From the IMG/VR virus record IMGVR_UViG_3300037963_000397, positions 1-33,764 of that record: a stretch of 33,764 nucleotides of DNA. One strand, given 5' to 3'. This DNA comes from a virus. Below are positions 23,401-31,425 of the stretch, piece by piece; position 1 is the stretch's first letter; each line of letters begins with the position of its first letter. The notes under the pieces are model-generated. The model did not search any database. It was given only the letters and a program-made list of their open reading frames with translations, and was not told the DNA's origin. The position numbers and the translations under genes were made by a program.

Positions 23401-25158
23401 TCCTGACTCTGTTGTTAATGCTTTAGCTGAATCTGCACCGATTAAGACATTTGCTCCACCAGTTAATAAAGCAAGACCAGCATTTGAACCCATAATAGTA
23501 TTGTTATTTGCTGCACCTTCTAAAACTGCTCCAGCATTTGCTCCTATAGCAGTATTATGAGAGCCAGTAATTCCAGCACTAGCATTACCACCCAAAGCAT
23601 CATAACCTAGTGCGGTATTATTATCTCCAGTTGTAACCCCTAATCCAGCATCGAAACCAATTAAAGTTGATTTTTCAGCATCTGATATAGAAAATCCTGC
23701 TCTATAACCTACCGCAGTGCTTCCCGAAGCAGTAGTTGTTGATGTCAAAGCCTGATAGCCAACTGCGGTATTATTACTATGAGAGTTTCCACTTACACCA
23801 GCTAATGCAGAATGTCCTACTGCGGTATTATATTGTCCAGTAACATTATGATATGATGCTACATTTCCTATAGCGGTGTTATAACTTACTGTATATGCTG
23901 AACTAAAATTTTGTGAATTTAGTGCATTTAAACCTACTCCTACACTACCAGCTCCACGAGTATCTGACTGACCAGCTCGTTTTCCTATCAAAACATTCTC
24001 ACCACCATCATTCATTGATTTTGCAACTTCCCAACCAATGACAGTATTGCCATTAGCATTCCCTGAAGATTTTAATGCTTGATTACCAATAGCTATACTC
24101 TGACCGCCAGTAAGTGTTTTACCTGCTTCATAACCTATAGCAAGATTTTCATCGTGAGTAGTAGATGTAGATAAAGCGTGATGCCCAATAGCAATATTTT
24201 TATCTCCAGTTGTTATTGCAGTTAAAGCACTTGAACCAATCGCTATGTTACTAACTCCCTCGCTTATTGAAAGCATTGCTACATCGCCTACTGCGGTATT
24301 ATCAGAACCTGTTGTTATATTTTGTAATGCTTGAACACCAATTCCAATATTTTTAGAAGCAGTTTTAGTCCCACTTGATGCTCCAAGCATAGCCGCACTT
24401 CCAATAGCAACATTACTATCATTAGCCGCATTATTTAATTGCCTACCAGCAGTATTACCAATATAAACATTATTAGCAGACCCTGAAACAAGATTTTCAC
24501 CCGCTTTGTAACCAAAGAGGGTATTAGCTGTACCAGCATCATTATTATTAAGACTAATGCGAGAGTCGAGGTCAAGAATTAATTTAGCACTAGCAACTTG
24601 AAAAGTCATTTTGTCGCCATCGTGATTATATCTTATGCCACCTCTTGAGCTATCGTCTGCATCTCCAAAAAATACGCCTGTTTCTTTATCGGCTGGTGAT
24701 TTTATAGTAATTCCAGCGTGGTCGCTATTTTCAATTACAAGTTCATCTGCTTGATTAAATATTGCACTAGAACCACCAGCAGAACCTGAATAAATGTGAG
24801 CTTTACCACTAGGCGAGGTTGTGCCTATTCCAAAATTTTGCCCATTATTTATGTAAGATGCTGTACCAGTATGAAAGAGAAAATCTGCATTACCAGCAGT
24901 GTCTCGCATTGTTAAAGAGCCATCACCGCCTGAACTTTCATCAAACCTTAATAATTCTATGCCATCAGATGCTTTAATTAGAAATATAGCAGAATCAGCA
25001 GAGTTTGATTCTATGCTAAGAGTACCTTCAATTATCTCATCAAATGCAAAACTACCAGCACCCTCAACTTTAAAATCTCCAGTAACTACTAAATCGCCAT
25101 CAACTGTCCCACCACTAGCTAAACCAGCACTTACATTACTTATCATTGATTTTAGCAT
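20446..25158 (-). CDS. Giant trimeric tail fiber with YadA-like repeats and S74 chaperone
   Basis: A 1570-residue host-recognition fiber. Residues about 1-205 are an attachment region with a segment of GVFFGDADDSSRGG. Residues about 208-1462 are dozens of head repeats of the YadA/trimeric autotransporter kind (core NTAIG.NAL, about 20-25 residues each). The last 98 residues are an intramolecular chaperone of the S74 family: SDGRLKENV (1473-1481) contains the catalytic Ser-Lys pair that cleaves the chaperone after trimer folding. The protein likely projects as a left-handed beta roll. Unlike most phage fibers, the gene lies between capsid and lysis genes rather than next to the tail tip. Confidence 0.92.
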   Translation of the reverse strand: MLKSMISNVSAGLASGGTVDGDLVVTGDFKVEGAGSFAFDEIIEGTLSIESNSADSAIFLIKASDGIELLRFDESSGGDGSLTMRDTAGNADFLFHTGTASYINNGQNFGIGTTSPSGKAHIYSGSAGGSSAIFNQADELVIENSDHAGITIKSPADKETGVFFGDADDSSRGGIRYNHDGDKMTFQVASAKLILDLDSRISLNNNDAGTANTLFGYKAGENLVSGSANNVYIGNTAGRQLNNAANDSNVAIGSAAMLGASSGTKTASKNIGIGVQALQNITTGSDNTAVGDVAMLSISEGVSNIAIGSSALTAITTGDKNIAIGHHALSTSTTHDENLAIGYEAGKTLTGGQSIAIGNQALKSSGNANGNTVIGWEVAKSMNDGGENVLIGKRAGQSDTRGAGSVGVGLNALNSQNFSSAYTVSYNTAIGNVASYHNVTGQYNTAVGHSALAGVSGNSHSNNTAVGYQALTSTTTASGSTAVGYRAGFSISDAEKSTLIGFDAGLGVTTGDNNTALGYDALGGNASAGITGSHNTAIGANAGAVLEGAANNNTIMGSNAGLALLTGGANVLIGADSAKALTTESGNVAIGAGAMSAVAKGSSGSQYTNHNIAIGQNTMTGGQPSSGSFEFNIAIGNNALNSTGTNPMNGAVAIGHSALTALTSGARNTAIGFEASKDLVSGTDNTTLGYQAGANMVAGGATPSFNTYLGSYAGLYMDDGASNVGIGYQALKGNSSEANDGADNVGIGKNALLALTDGIRNIAIGSSALSSATDNIANVAIGFSALASADSGENYNIAIGFEAMQSVNASTTDHNIAIGQQAGESLTGNNNIAIGQTSMDNASNSADGVVAIGKFTAQGAMTSGADGSIAIGQQALQSLTSGTNDAFGYQALKNTTTGSQNTAIGRNVMTALTTGSRNVGVGSGVMASIPADEAIVNNIAIGNSAMNGSGSSTSSIYNNVSIGYQSMYAITTGSNNTIIGNRAGTTITQGYGNVALGSDALYQVTTGNNNVSLGSYSLDALTTTSNMTAVGHSAGSAVNHNNAEGGTYIGYQASKANTSGGHNTSVGYQALVANTTGAYNTAIGSNALLALNGGTDNTAIGRRALKDNIAGAYNIAIGNLAMKDYKGDDSNNGGTKNIAIGVSAMEAFQGGTGDVHANTRFDRNIALGYNSFRGADFNNAEKVVTDNIAIGDEALNSTGANGQVGTIAIGSNALTALTSGNGNTAVGYESGKSLTTGTHNTAIGYRALDADAEGDYNTCIGSGAGGGFNNTGNDHNTCIGYNAGTGGNNQDVDDIVAVGSEALNNIDNNNADGSVGVGRSALKQLTSGARNTGVGYESLRYLSSNENNTALGYYSGLFATGSNNTAIGNSALEGGGGGTTTSNATAIGHHALKNQTSGQNNTALGANAGDLIATGSDNIIIGQGADPSASGGANQIVIGKGASGVQDNSAIIGNSSCADVFMGDNGSAWSTTSDGRLKENVEDWNVGLDAINNLRIVSYNFKKDNPYKYDSDKKRQGIIAQEAQKVLPEMIKDDGEWLSANQEPMIWALVNAVQELSTEVNQLKQQLKDK
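20449..20742 (-). other. Peptidase_S74 intramolecular chaperone domain
   Basis: Encodes residues 1473-1570 of the fiber: SDGRLKENV with catalytic Ser and Lys, then the conserved RQGIIAQEAQKVLPEMI segment and a coiled-coil end (STEVNQLKQQLKDK). Domains of this type assist trimer folding and then cut themselves off. Confidence 0.9.
20772..24540 (-). repeat. Array of coding repeats of the fiber
   Basis: About 3.8 kb encoding more than 50 degenerate 20-25-residue repeats with the recurring core N-T-A-I-G and A-L. Repeats vary in sequence and length, so the array is a protein repeat and not a CRISPR or a recent tandem expansion. Irregular insertions (for example GADFNNAEKVVTDN) interrupt some turns. 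Recombination between units could change fiber length between relatives. Confidence 0.85.
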
Positions 25159-25496
25159 TCTACTATCCTAACCGCTCCAGTTGTTGTTGAGGTTGAGTTA
25201 TAATTAAAATATATTGTATGTCCTAACCCTCTTGGAACTGTAATAAATGTAAGTGTGTTTTTTGGTATTAATAAATCGTTTGATGCGTTTACATCTGTTC
25301 CTGATGTTGCAAAATTAAAATAAATTTCCACCGCACTATAAACTCCGATAGTTCCAGTAGATGCTTTTAATACTTGATGAATTGAGTTATTTACATTTGC
25401 ACTTGAACCCGCAGTTCCTACACTTTTGACTGACCATTCTCCGCCAACTGTTGTGTTTAATGCTTCTTGTACTGAATAGGTATGTGTATCTGCCAT
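25152..25496 (-). CDS. Small virion protein upstream of the fiber, 114 residues
   Basis: Beta-rich and Ser/Thr/Asn/Val-rich, with VRIVEC at the end. The composition is that of a capsid decoration or fiber-anchoring protein. It starts after the capsid-operon hairpin (25562-25591) with an SD GAGGAAG and ends by overlapping the fiber start by 7 bp. That coupling suggests it is made with the fiber. No family is recognised. Confidence 0.6.
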   Translation of the reverse strand: MADTHTYSVQEALNTTVGGEWSVKSVGTAGSSANVNNSIHQVLKASTGTIGVYSAVEIYFNFATSGTDVNASNDLLIPKNTLTFITVPRGLGHTIYFNYNSTSTTTGAVRIVEC

Positions 25497-25561
25497 TTTT
25501 TCTTCCTCTCTAAGCTATGACTAGCGTGAATGAGTTATTATTACTATTAAAAATTAAAAAT

Positions 25562-25591
25562 AGAAGTAAAGTTTTTGAAAGTGTTACTTCT
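25562..25591 (-). terminator. Hairpin with T-rich tail after the 63-codon gene
   Basis: Minus-strand AGAAGTAA (25591-25584) pairs with TTACTTCT (25569-25562), eight perfect pairs around a 14-base loop, followed by ATTTTTAATTTTT. The stem contains the stop codon of the small gene. It is a likely weak terminator or attenuator between capsid and fiber genes. Confidence 0.5.
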
Positions 25592-25775
25592 TACTTTTCT
25601 TTTTCTTTTTAAGTATGCGTTTTTTAGGCTTAGAATATGCAGAATCATCGCTTTCTGACTTTACCCTTACATAACCTTGCCTTTGCAAAGATTCAAGTTT
25701 TTCTGGATGTTTTTCAAAATCACTATCTTCAAATCTTTCAACTTTGCCACTATTTTCTTTTTTCCAATATTGCAT
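25584..25775 (-). CDS. Small protein with very basic tail, 63 residues
   Basis: Starts MQYWKKENSGKVERFEDSDF and ends in a poly-Lys/Arg tail (KPKKRILKKKKKSKK). AAAGGAT lies before the ATG. It directly follows the major capsid gene and its hairpins. The basic tail could contact DNA or the capsid interior. Function is unknown. Confidence 0.6.
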   Translation of the reverse strand: MQYWKKENSGKVERFEDSDFEKHPEKLESLQRQGYVRVKSESDDSAYSKPKKRILKKKKKSKK

Positions 25776-25796
25776 CTTATAATCCTTTTTTAAAAT

Positions 25797-25822
25797 GCGG
25801 GGAAGAGCGAATCATTCCCCGC
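25797..25822 (-). terminator. GC-rich hairpin after the major capsid gene
   Basis: Minus-strand GCGGGGAA (25822-25815) pairs with TTCCCCGC (25804-25797), eight perfect pairs around a 10-base loop, followed by ATTTT. It is much more GC-rich than its surroundings. It may terminate some transcripts or protect the capsid mRNA 3' end. Confidence 0.5.
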
Positions 25823-25829
25823 TTATTAA

Positions 25830-25849
25830 GTAGATTAAAATTAATCTAC
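25830..25849 (-). other. Hairpin overlapping the major capsid stop codon
   Basis: Minus-strand GTAGATTA (25849-25842) pairs with TAATCTAC (25837-25830), eight pairs with a four-base loop. The stop codon of the capsid gene lies within the first arm. With the GC-rich hairpin 8 bases downstream it forms a tandem stem-loop block. Confidence 0.5.
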
Positions 25850-26737
25850 ATTCCTTATTTTGATTCCACGCTTGTTATCAGTGTCATCAATACGCTTTAC
25901 ACCATACAATAAATCACTTACGACTTTTGTACCTAAAGCATCGATTGAGTATTCTGATTGTACACGAACCTCGTTTTGAACTGCTATAGCACAAGCTGAC
26001 TTGTGAAAAATAGCACCAGAGATTGTGTTAGCGTTGCCACCAGTTCCAAAAGTATTAGACATATAAACATCTATACCATATAAAGAACCAACCATTCCAG
26101 ACCTAAGTCCACGATTGCCTTCTCCGACTGCATCATTTCTGATGAAGTATTGAGCAATACCCGCAGATGGATTTAATATGTCTGCAAATAGAGTTGGATT
26201 AACAACCATTGCAACATCTCCATCCATATAAGGGATGTCATTTTCTCCAAGAGTAGCTAATGCTTCTTCAAATTTGGCAGCTGTAAGAGTATCATCAGCG
26301 GATAGATTCAAAGAATCTTCTAAGCTAGATAGCTCTGTGTAAATGTCTGCATCAACTTGTCTAGCAAGAGCTTCGCCCATCATCCTAGAATACTTAGCAA
26401 CTAAGTCTCCATTGGACTGAATTTGAGCCACATCTTCAAATAATTTTGCGACATATTTATGTTTATTAACTGTTAGTTGAGTCTCTGTAGTTGCAGTTGC
26501 ATCGTAAGATACATCTGAACCAGCAGATTTATCATCAGCACTAATCAAGCTCATTTCTGGAATATGTAATACATCTCCAAAACCCGCTCCGCTAAATACC
26601 GCAGAGTAGTCATCGATTAGTCCTCTTAATACAGTTTTTCTTTCGAAGAACTTATAGATTCCGTCTTGCCAAATTTCTGGGATGAAATGTTGGTCTGTTG
26701 TGGTAGTAACTGGACTACCTTGATAATGTTTAGCCAT
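25841..26737 (-). CDS. Major capsid protein (HK97-fold type)
   Basis: A 298-residue coat protein that builds the capsid shell. The segment IPEIWQDGIYKFFERKTVLRG, split at 18-38, the beta-strand run GFGDVLHIPEMSL (52-64) and the helix MMGEALARQVDADIYTEL fit phage coat proteins of HK97/P22-like fold. The gene follows the scaffold gene by 16 bp and is followed by two hairpins, a typical mark of a highly expressed coat gene. Length and position after portal, morphogenesis and scaffold genes support the call. No delta domain is obvious in the coat; a separate scaffold provides that job. Confidence 0.88.
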   Translation of the reverse strand: MAKHYQGSPVTTTTDQHFIPEIWQDGIYKFFERKTVLRGLIDDYSAVFSGAGFGDVLHIPEMSLISADDKSAGSDVSYDATATTETQLTVNKHKYVAKLFEDVAQIQSNGDLVAKYSRMMGEALARQVDADIYTELSSLEDSLNLSADDTLTAAKFEEALATLGENDIPYMDGDVAMVVNPTLFADILNPSAGIAQYFIRNDAVGEGNRGLRSGMVGSLYGIDVYMSNTFGTGGNANTISGAIFHKSACAIAVQNEVRVQSEYSIDALGTKVVSDLLYGVKRIDDTDNKRGIKIRNVD

Positions 26738-26753
26738 TATTCATTTTCCTTAT

Positions 26754-27323
26754 TTAACGCCTACGATACGCATCTAAAATAGAACCCCAGTTTGCTCGTC
26801 TTTCATCATCGGATAAATCAACCCAGTTTTTATTTTCTGGATTAGCACTTCTAGCGGGAGTTCCATCAGTCGGTGCAACCTCGGCTTGTGTTTGAACATT
26901 TAATTTATTATGAAGAACCTTGAGTTTATCTAGCGGTAAATCGCCAAATGTCTCTCTATCTTCTTCACTCATATCTGCTAAGATTTCTTCCCTCATTGCT
27001 TCAAGTTGTTTCATCGCAGCTTCTATGACTGGTTCTTGCTCTTGAAGTTTAGCACCTCGTTGTTCAGCTAGTTCTTGCCATTTATTCTGCTCTGCCATCT
27101 GCGTTTCTTTATCTGCTTCTAACTTCTTTTGCAATTTAGAAAGTGTTTCTTCAGCTTGTTGTGCCCTGCTTCTATACTTTTTGCTTTCTGCAATCAAGCT
27201 ACCAACTTCAGAGCTAGGTTCGGTTGCTTGTGTTTGGCTATCAGTTGCCACCTCTTCTGCGTTATCTTGCATAGGGTTAGGTACTTCTTTTTCTACCTTT
27301 ACCCCCGATTTAATTTCAGACAT
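26754..27323 (-). CDS. Scaffold protein
   Basis: A 189-residue acidic, coiled-coil protein immediately upstream of the capsid gene, the normal scaffold position. Helix segments such as KYRSRAQQAEETLSKLQKKL and WQELAEQRGAKLQEQEP show long heptads, and the C terminus is basic (DERRANWGSILDAYRRR), the type of end that binds coat protein in other phages. It would guide procapsid assembly and then leave the shell. No protease motif is seen. Confidence 0.8.
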   Translation of the reverse strand: MSEIKSGVKVEKEVPNPMQDNAEEVATDSQTQATEPSSEVGSLIAESKKYRSRAQQAEETLSKLQKKLEADKETQMAEQNKWQELAEQRGAKLQEQEPVIEAAMKQLEAMREEILADMSEEDRETFGDLPLDKLKVLHNKLNVQTQAEVAPTDGTPARSANPENKNWVDLSDDERRANWGSILDAYRRR

Positions 27324-27354
27324 TCTGTCCTCCGTTTTGTTTTATTAAAAATCT

Positions 27355-27663
27355 TTAGCCTTTTTTCCACTTAGTAGATTTAGACCTTGTTTTGCTTGGA
27401 CTCCATTTTACTTTGTTTGCCCAGTAAGCGGCACTCATTTTGCCCTTTGCAATATTCTTACGATGCCTAGATTTGAACGCTCTCATTTGACCAACTGTTT
27501 GATTAGTCTTTACGCCTTGTTGTCCAAACCTAATAGTCTTGATTTTATTGCCTTCTTTAGCAACAACAATATGAGACTTTGTTTTATGATTTGGAGTTCT
27601 CTTTGGCTTATTAAAAGCGGACACTCCCGCTCTAGCTAGTCTTGGGTCTTTTTTCTTAGGCAC
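27355..27663 (-). CDS. Basic DUF6321-like protein
   Basis: A 102-residue very basic protein. The segments KRTPNHKTKSHIVVAKEG, IKTIRFGQQGVKT and FKSRHRKNIAKGKMSAAYW match the DUF6321 family of phages and large viruses. It lies between a head morphogenesis protein and the scaffold, so it could enter the capsid or act on DNA. The start is GTG at 27663 with GAGGA about nine bases upstream, overlapping the previous stop by 8 bp. Together with the DUF5872 protein it forms a pair often seen in giant viruses. The role is unknown. Confidence 0.7.
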   Translation of the reverse strand: MPKKKDPRLARAGVSAFNKPKRTPNHKTKSHIVVAKEGNKIKTIRFGQQGVKTNQTVGQMRAFKSRHRKNIAKGKMSAAYWANKVKWSPSKTRSKSTKWKKG

Positions 27664-28186
27664 GGAATTTTTCCTCTAATTCTTTTTTGCGTTCTCTTCT
27701 TCTTACTACACTTTGAACTTCTTTATCATTATATGTTGATGGCACTAATTGACATTGACAATTTTGCTTACATACACTAAATCCGCTTCTAGGCGTTCCA
27801 ATAGCAGACCACTCTTCCCAAGTAGCAATGTCTCCGTGTCTAGGTTTACAATCATCACAAACATTACCACCCGCAGTAATCCATTTAAAGGTCTTTATTC
27901 CCTTGTCTCCATATTGTCCACGAATTGCAGATTCACTCATCATCTGAACCGCATTACCAGTTGTATTTTTTATAGCATTGCGAAATGTTCCAAAGATAAT
28001 TCCACCATCATTTAAGTCTTGTAATAATACATTTCTTATAGCCTCTGTACTTGCTCCAGTAGCTCTTAGATTAGTAATCGTTTGTTGTAAATCTAATATT
28101 GTTTTTGTTGTTGCAGTTGCCATAGCACTTGTAATAATAATTTCTAATTCGTCTAACGCATCTTCTGTTTTTAATTCGTTAGGCAT
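27656..28186 (-). CDS. Minor head morphogenesis protein (Mu gpF-like)
   Basis: A 176-residue protein with the family's C-terminal Cys-His pattern: NVCDDCKPRHG (about 108-118), TWEEWSAIGTPRSGFSVC (122-139), then CQC and a basic tail. These motifs form a structural zinc or disulfide cluster in phage head morphogenesis proteins. The N-terminal helix part (ALDELEIIITSAMATATT) is shorter than in Mu gpF, so this may be the C-terminal portion of a split or reduced form. It sits between portal and scaffold genes as expected. Confidence 0.75.
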   Translation of the reverse strand: MPNELKTEDALDELEIIITSAMATATTKTILDLQQTITNLRATGASTEAIRNVLLQDLNDGGIIFGTFRNAIKNTTGNAVQMMSESAIRGQYGDKGIKTFKWITAGGNVCDDCKPRHGDIATWEEWSAIGTPRSGFSVCKQNCQCQLVPSTYNDKEVQSVVRRRERKKELEEKFRA

Positions 28187-28625
28187 TTCTCAATATTCTT
28201 TCAATTTTAATAGACATAGTTCTTAATAAATCTTTTTCTACTTTTTCGGTAACACCAAACCATTCTCTTTGAGGTAGATTAATGTTACCCTCTTGATGAT
28301 ATACGCCTATTTCGCTTCTGCTTTTAGGCGGTGTTAATCTAGCTTCTTGATTTGCCCTTGTAGCTTTTTTATCTATCCTAAGATTCTTCATTGTACCAGT
28401 AGCATATAATGGAACTCTAGGCTTTGCATATCCTTTTAAACGCTTACTCTTTATTGTAGATGGTTGCAACTTAGCCATCATCTTTCCATCAACACCTTGC
28501 CCAAAACTCAATCTCCTGTCGTGGTCTTTTACGACTGCTTTGGCAGCTTCGTTTATCTCTTTTGATAAATCAAATTTTACCTTTTTAAGATTAAATGCTT
28601 TTGATATGTCGATTGTAGTTCTCAC
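28179..28625 (-). CDS. Virion morphogenesis/tail completion protein (gpG/gpS-like)
   Basis: A 148-residue basic protein with the segments GVDGKMMAKLQPSTIKSKR (44-62) and PLYATGTMKNLR (72-83), seen in Mu gpG-like virion morphogenesis proteins, and PQREWFGVTE near the C terminus. It overlaps the gpF-like gene by 8 bp. It likely helps join head and tail. Homology is moderate. Confidence 0.65.
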   Translation of the reverse strand: MRTTIDISKAFNLKKVKFDLSKEINEAAKAVVKDHDRRLSFGQGVDGKMMAKLQPSTIKSKRLKGYAKPRVPLYATGTMKNLRIDKKATRANQEARLTPPKSRSEIGVYHQEGNINLPQREWFGVTEKVEKDLLRTMSIKIERILRNA

Positions 28626-28846
28626 GATTTATCTATTATTTTAGTTGCAAATTTTTGACCCTCTTTATATCCTTGTTTTATTTCTTTGTCGTGGTCTTTC
28701 ATAAATTGTTCACTTAATGCGTTTAGATAAGCCTCTGGGTCTTTTAGTAAATCATCTATATCTATTGCTTCTAATATTTTATCGGCATCTTGTCCTATCT
28801 TTAGTTTTAATATATCTATTTTATCTAAGAACTTATTGACTATCAT
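28622..28846 (-). CDS. Unknown 74-residue helical protein next to portal
   Basis: Acidic-then-basic helical protein (FLDKIDILKLKIGQDAD, then EQFMKDHDKEIKQGYKE). It overlaps the portal gene by 14 bp and the morphogenesis gene by 4 bp. Function is unknown. Its place between portal and head morphogenesis genes suggests a small neck or portal accessory. Confidence 0.6.
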   Translation of the reverse strand: MIVNKFLDKIDILKLKIGQDADKILEAIDIDDLLKDPEAYLNALSEQFMKDHDKEIKQGYKEGQKFATKIIDKS

Positions 28847-30218
28847 TTTGCTCTTGAGCCTCTTGTCTTAATGATTGGAATACTGCTGGTTGATTCGCTT
28901 GTCTATCCGCTTGAATTTGTTGAGTCCTTTCCTCTTGTACTTCTCCCATCTTCATTGCTAATTCTTCATCGCTCATATCGGGATTAAAATACAATAATAA
29001 ATCACGCTTACTCATAACGCCATTAGCTAGTTTCCAATCAAGCATTTTTAACTCTTGCTCAACATTCATAGGGTAAGATACTTCGCCAAAGTCAATAGAT
29101 AAATCTTCACTTAGATTCATAGCTTTATGCTTCTCTAATATGATTCTATCTATTTCATATCTAGTATGTTCCCACTCTTTGAAATAAGGTATATCACTTT
29201 CCCTAGATTCTAAGTTTTCTATTTCTAAGATTCGTAACGCTTCTCCACTTGGACTATTACCACCAGACTCGCCCCATCTAATCCTAAGATGATTATTTTC
29301 TGCGGTTTGATTAGCAAATGCTTTTACACTTTCAATCATCTCGCCAATACCACCGCTTGGACTTACATATTGAAACGATGCACCCTCTGGCAAGATTATA
29401 GCGGAATCAATACCAGATTTAATAACTGATTGACCCTCATCGATTCCAGTAAATACTGGTTGTCCTAATCTACTTCTAACGCTTAATGCAATCTCGGTCA
29501 TAGCAATACCAATCTGGATTGCACTTCTTACCACATCATAACTAGATGATGGATATGCTACTTTAGATATTGGTGCAACGCCATAAGGGTTTACCATATC
29601 TTCATTACCACTAACTGCAAAGCGATGACCCTTTTGATTAAACTTGAAGTGCATCCCTTGCATACCATCTCTATCTTCTGACCAAAATACATATTGCCTA
29701 TCTTTATTATTGCCTTTATCTATTTCATAACTATATCCATAAGGCTCTGAATCACCTGCTAAATAATATTCTTTTACAAATGGTAATATCTCATATTCTA
29801 ATCTTTGCTTACGCTCATTGTATTTACTTTTAAAATGGCAACTGCCAAGAAGCCAAGCTAACTCACTAAAGCATTTGGTTTGGCTATCTAACATATATGC
29901 AATCTCTTTATAATCATCATTCTCTTCTCCGCCTATTATTCTCTTTGGCGGACTCTTATATAACATCATTCTAGCACGACTAAATCTTGGCACTACTTTT
30001 TGCGGGAATGTTGGGATTTGTTGTAGAGATTCACTTGAGAAATATTGTTCAATATGCTTATCCATATTGATATTGTAATAAAAATCCATAGCGGTCATTC
30101 GTTCCGCCATTTCTTTTTCTTTAAACTCTTGTTCTGCCTTTGCAACTGTTTGTAAGATGATTTGCTCGGATAGTTCTGGGATGACTACTTGATTAACTGT
30201 TCTGCCAAAATTCAACAT
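28833..30218 (-). CDS. Portal protein
   Basis: A 461-residue subunit of the dodecameric DNA channel. Features are a helical N terminus, the clip and stem region around YGVAPISKVAYPSSSY, the segment SGIDSAIILPEGASFQYVSP (265-284) and helices with NSPSGEALRILEIENLES (327-344), all familiar in siphovirus portals. The C terminus is Gln-rich. It lies four bases after the large terminase stop, the standard order TerS-TerL-portal. Confidence 0.9.
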   Translation of the reverse strand: MLNFGRTVNQVVIPELSEQIILQTVAKAEQEFKEKEMAERMTAMDFYYNINMDKHIEQYFSSESLQQIPTFPQKVVPRFSRARMMLYKSPPKRIIGGEENDDYKEIAYMLDSQTKCFSELAWLLGSCHFKSKYNERKQRLEYEILPFVKEYYLAGDSEPYGYSYEIDKGNNKDRQYVFWSEDRDGMQGMHFKFNQKGHRFAVSGNEDMVNPYGVAPISKVAYPSSSYDVVRSAIQIGIAMTEIALSVRSRLGQPVFTGIDEGQSVIKSGIDSAIILPEGASFQYVSPSGGIGEMIESVKAFANQTAENNHLRIRWGESGGNSPSGEALRILEIENLESRESDIPYFKEWEHTRYEIDRIILEKHKAMNLSEDLSIDFGEVSYPMNVEQELKMLDWKLANGVMSKRDLLLYFNPDMSDEELAMKMGEVQEERTQQIQADRQANQPAVFQSLRQEAQEQNDSQ

Positions 30219-30222
30219 ATAT

Positions 30223-31425
30223 TTACCATTTCATTATTCGGGATGCCTTACTAATCACTGGAAACTTATATGCTATTGCATAGCTACAAGCATCTAGTGA
30301 ATGAGTTAGCTCCATATTAGACTTATCTATGCCCCCCTTTTTATCTCTCTGCACTTGTTCTAAATCTTTTATTAAATATTTACATTTAGGGTCAATGGTC
30401 ATTGTTACATTGCCCTCTGCATCTAATAGTTTTCTATTCAATGCGTTCAATCTATCTATGTGGCTTGGGTGTGCTTTTTTAGCTCGAATCAAAAAGCCAT
30501 AGTCTCTTAGAATGTGATGGTCTGAGCGATTAGAAGTTGTAGACCTTGCACTTCCCGCAGGGTCTGGATATACTTCCACATTAGGTTCTATAGCTTTCAT
30601 CTTCTTAGCCATCTCTTCTGTATTACTATTCTTTAATCTTATTTCATCATAGTAATGAATCGTGCCATCAGTAAATTGACAGGCTAGAGTCGCTGACATC
30701 CAGTCTACATTAAAATCGCAACCCCACCATTTATAGCTAGATAATTCTTTTGCTTCTTTAATATGAATGTTTCTATCAAAGTTCCACGCAGCTCTATTGC
30801 CAGTTGTTTCAAACGATGCTTCAAACTCTTGTCTAAATACACTAGCATCCATTGTTTTCTTTGCGTTAGCTATTTCATCCGCAGATACAAAACCACCATC
30901 TATTGTTTTAAACTGCCAAGACCGCCAATTAGGCTCACTCTGACCCTTTAAATATAAATCATACATAATATCATACCCGCTTGGTGTACCTATAAATAAA
31001 ACACTTCCCTGTGTTGTTGCTAACATAGGATAAACAATCTCTTCCCAAACATTAGGTTTAATATATGCCATCTCATCCATTACTGCCTTTGTTAATTCCA
31101 CACCACGCAATGCGTGTTCATTATCCGCACCTTTAACCGCAAACTCTGCACCATTACCAAACCTAACAGACATCTCAGTTTCATTTAATTTAGCTCCAGC
31201 AAACCCTTGAAACATTTGACGAAGAATAGGAAAAACAATGTTGCGACCCATCCTGTAAGTAGGTGTGATAAACCATCTTCTTTCGTTTGCTTGGAATGGG
31301 TCTTTCAACAAATACATAAGAGATAAAATAGTTTTTCCCCATCTGCGACCACATACTAAAACTTTGAACCTGCTTGGGTCGTTTAATATATCTTTTCTTG
31401 TTTTGTCTAGTGTCCATTCAATCAT
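30223..31425 (-). CDS. terL: Terminase large subunit (ATPase and nuclease)
   Basis: Motor that drives DNA into the capsid and cuts the concatemer. Walker A is GRRWGKT (26-32), Walker B is AVMDE (114-118), with the coupling motif IGTPSG (145-150). The nuclease domain shows GCDFNVDW (Asp237), YPDPAGSARS (Asp288) and a C-terminal SLDA acidic residue, the RNase H-like acid set. Length (400) is short to normal for the large subunit. It overlaps TerS by 8 bp. Confidence 0.95.
   Translation of the reverse strand: MIEWTLDKTRKDILNDPSRFKVLVCGRRWGKTILSLMYLLKDPFQANERRWFITPTYRMGRNIVFPILRQMFQGFAGAKLNETEMSVRFGNGAEFAVKGADNEHALRGVELTKAVMDEMAYIKPNVWEEIVYPMLATTQGSVLFIGTPSGYDIMYDLYLKGQSEPNWRSWQFKTIDGGFVSADEIANAKKTMDASVFRQEFEASFETTGNRAAWNFDRNIHIKEAKELSSYKWWGCDFNVDWMSATLACQFTDGTIHYYDEIRLKNSNTEEMAKKMKAIEPNVEVYPDPAGSARSTTSNRSDHHILRDYGFLIRAKKAHPSHIDRLNALNRKLLDAEGNVTMTIDPKCKYLIKDLEQVQRDKKGGIDKSNMELTHSLDACSYAIAYKFPVISKASRIMKW

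Noticed and set aside
20772-24540. Regular repeats that might look like a CRISPR or tandem DNA repeat array
   Set aside because: They are degenerate coding repeats in one long frame with no constant DNA repeat and spacer structure.
24899-25171. Plus-strand frames such as 24899-25171, 27978-28226, 7209-7457 and 16722-17036
   Set aside because: They lie antisense inside well-supported genes, lack SD sites and have no protein-like motif.
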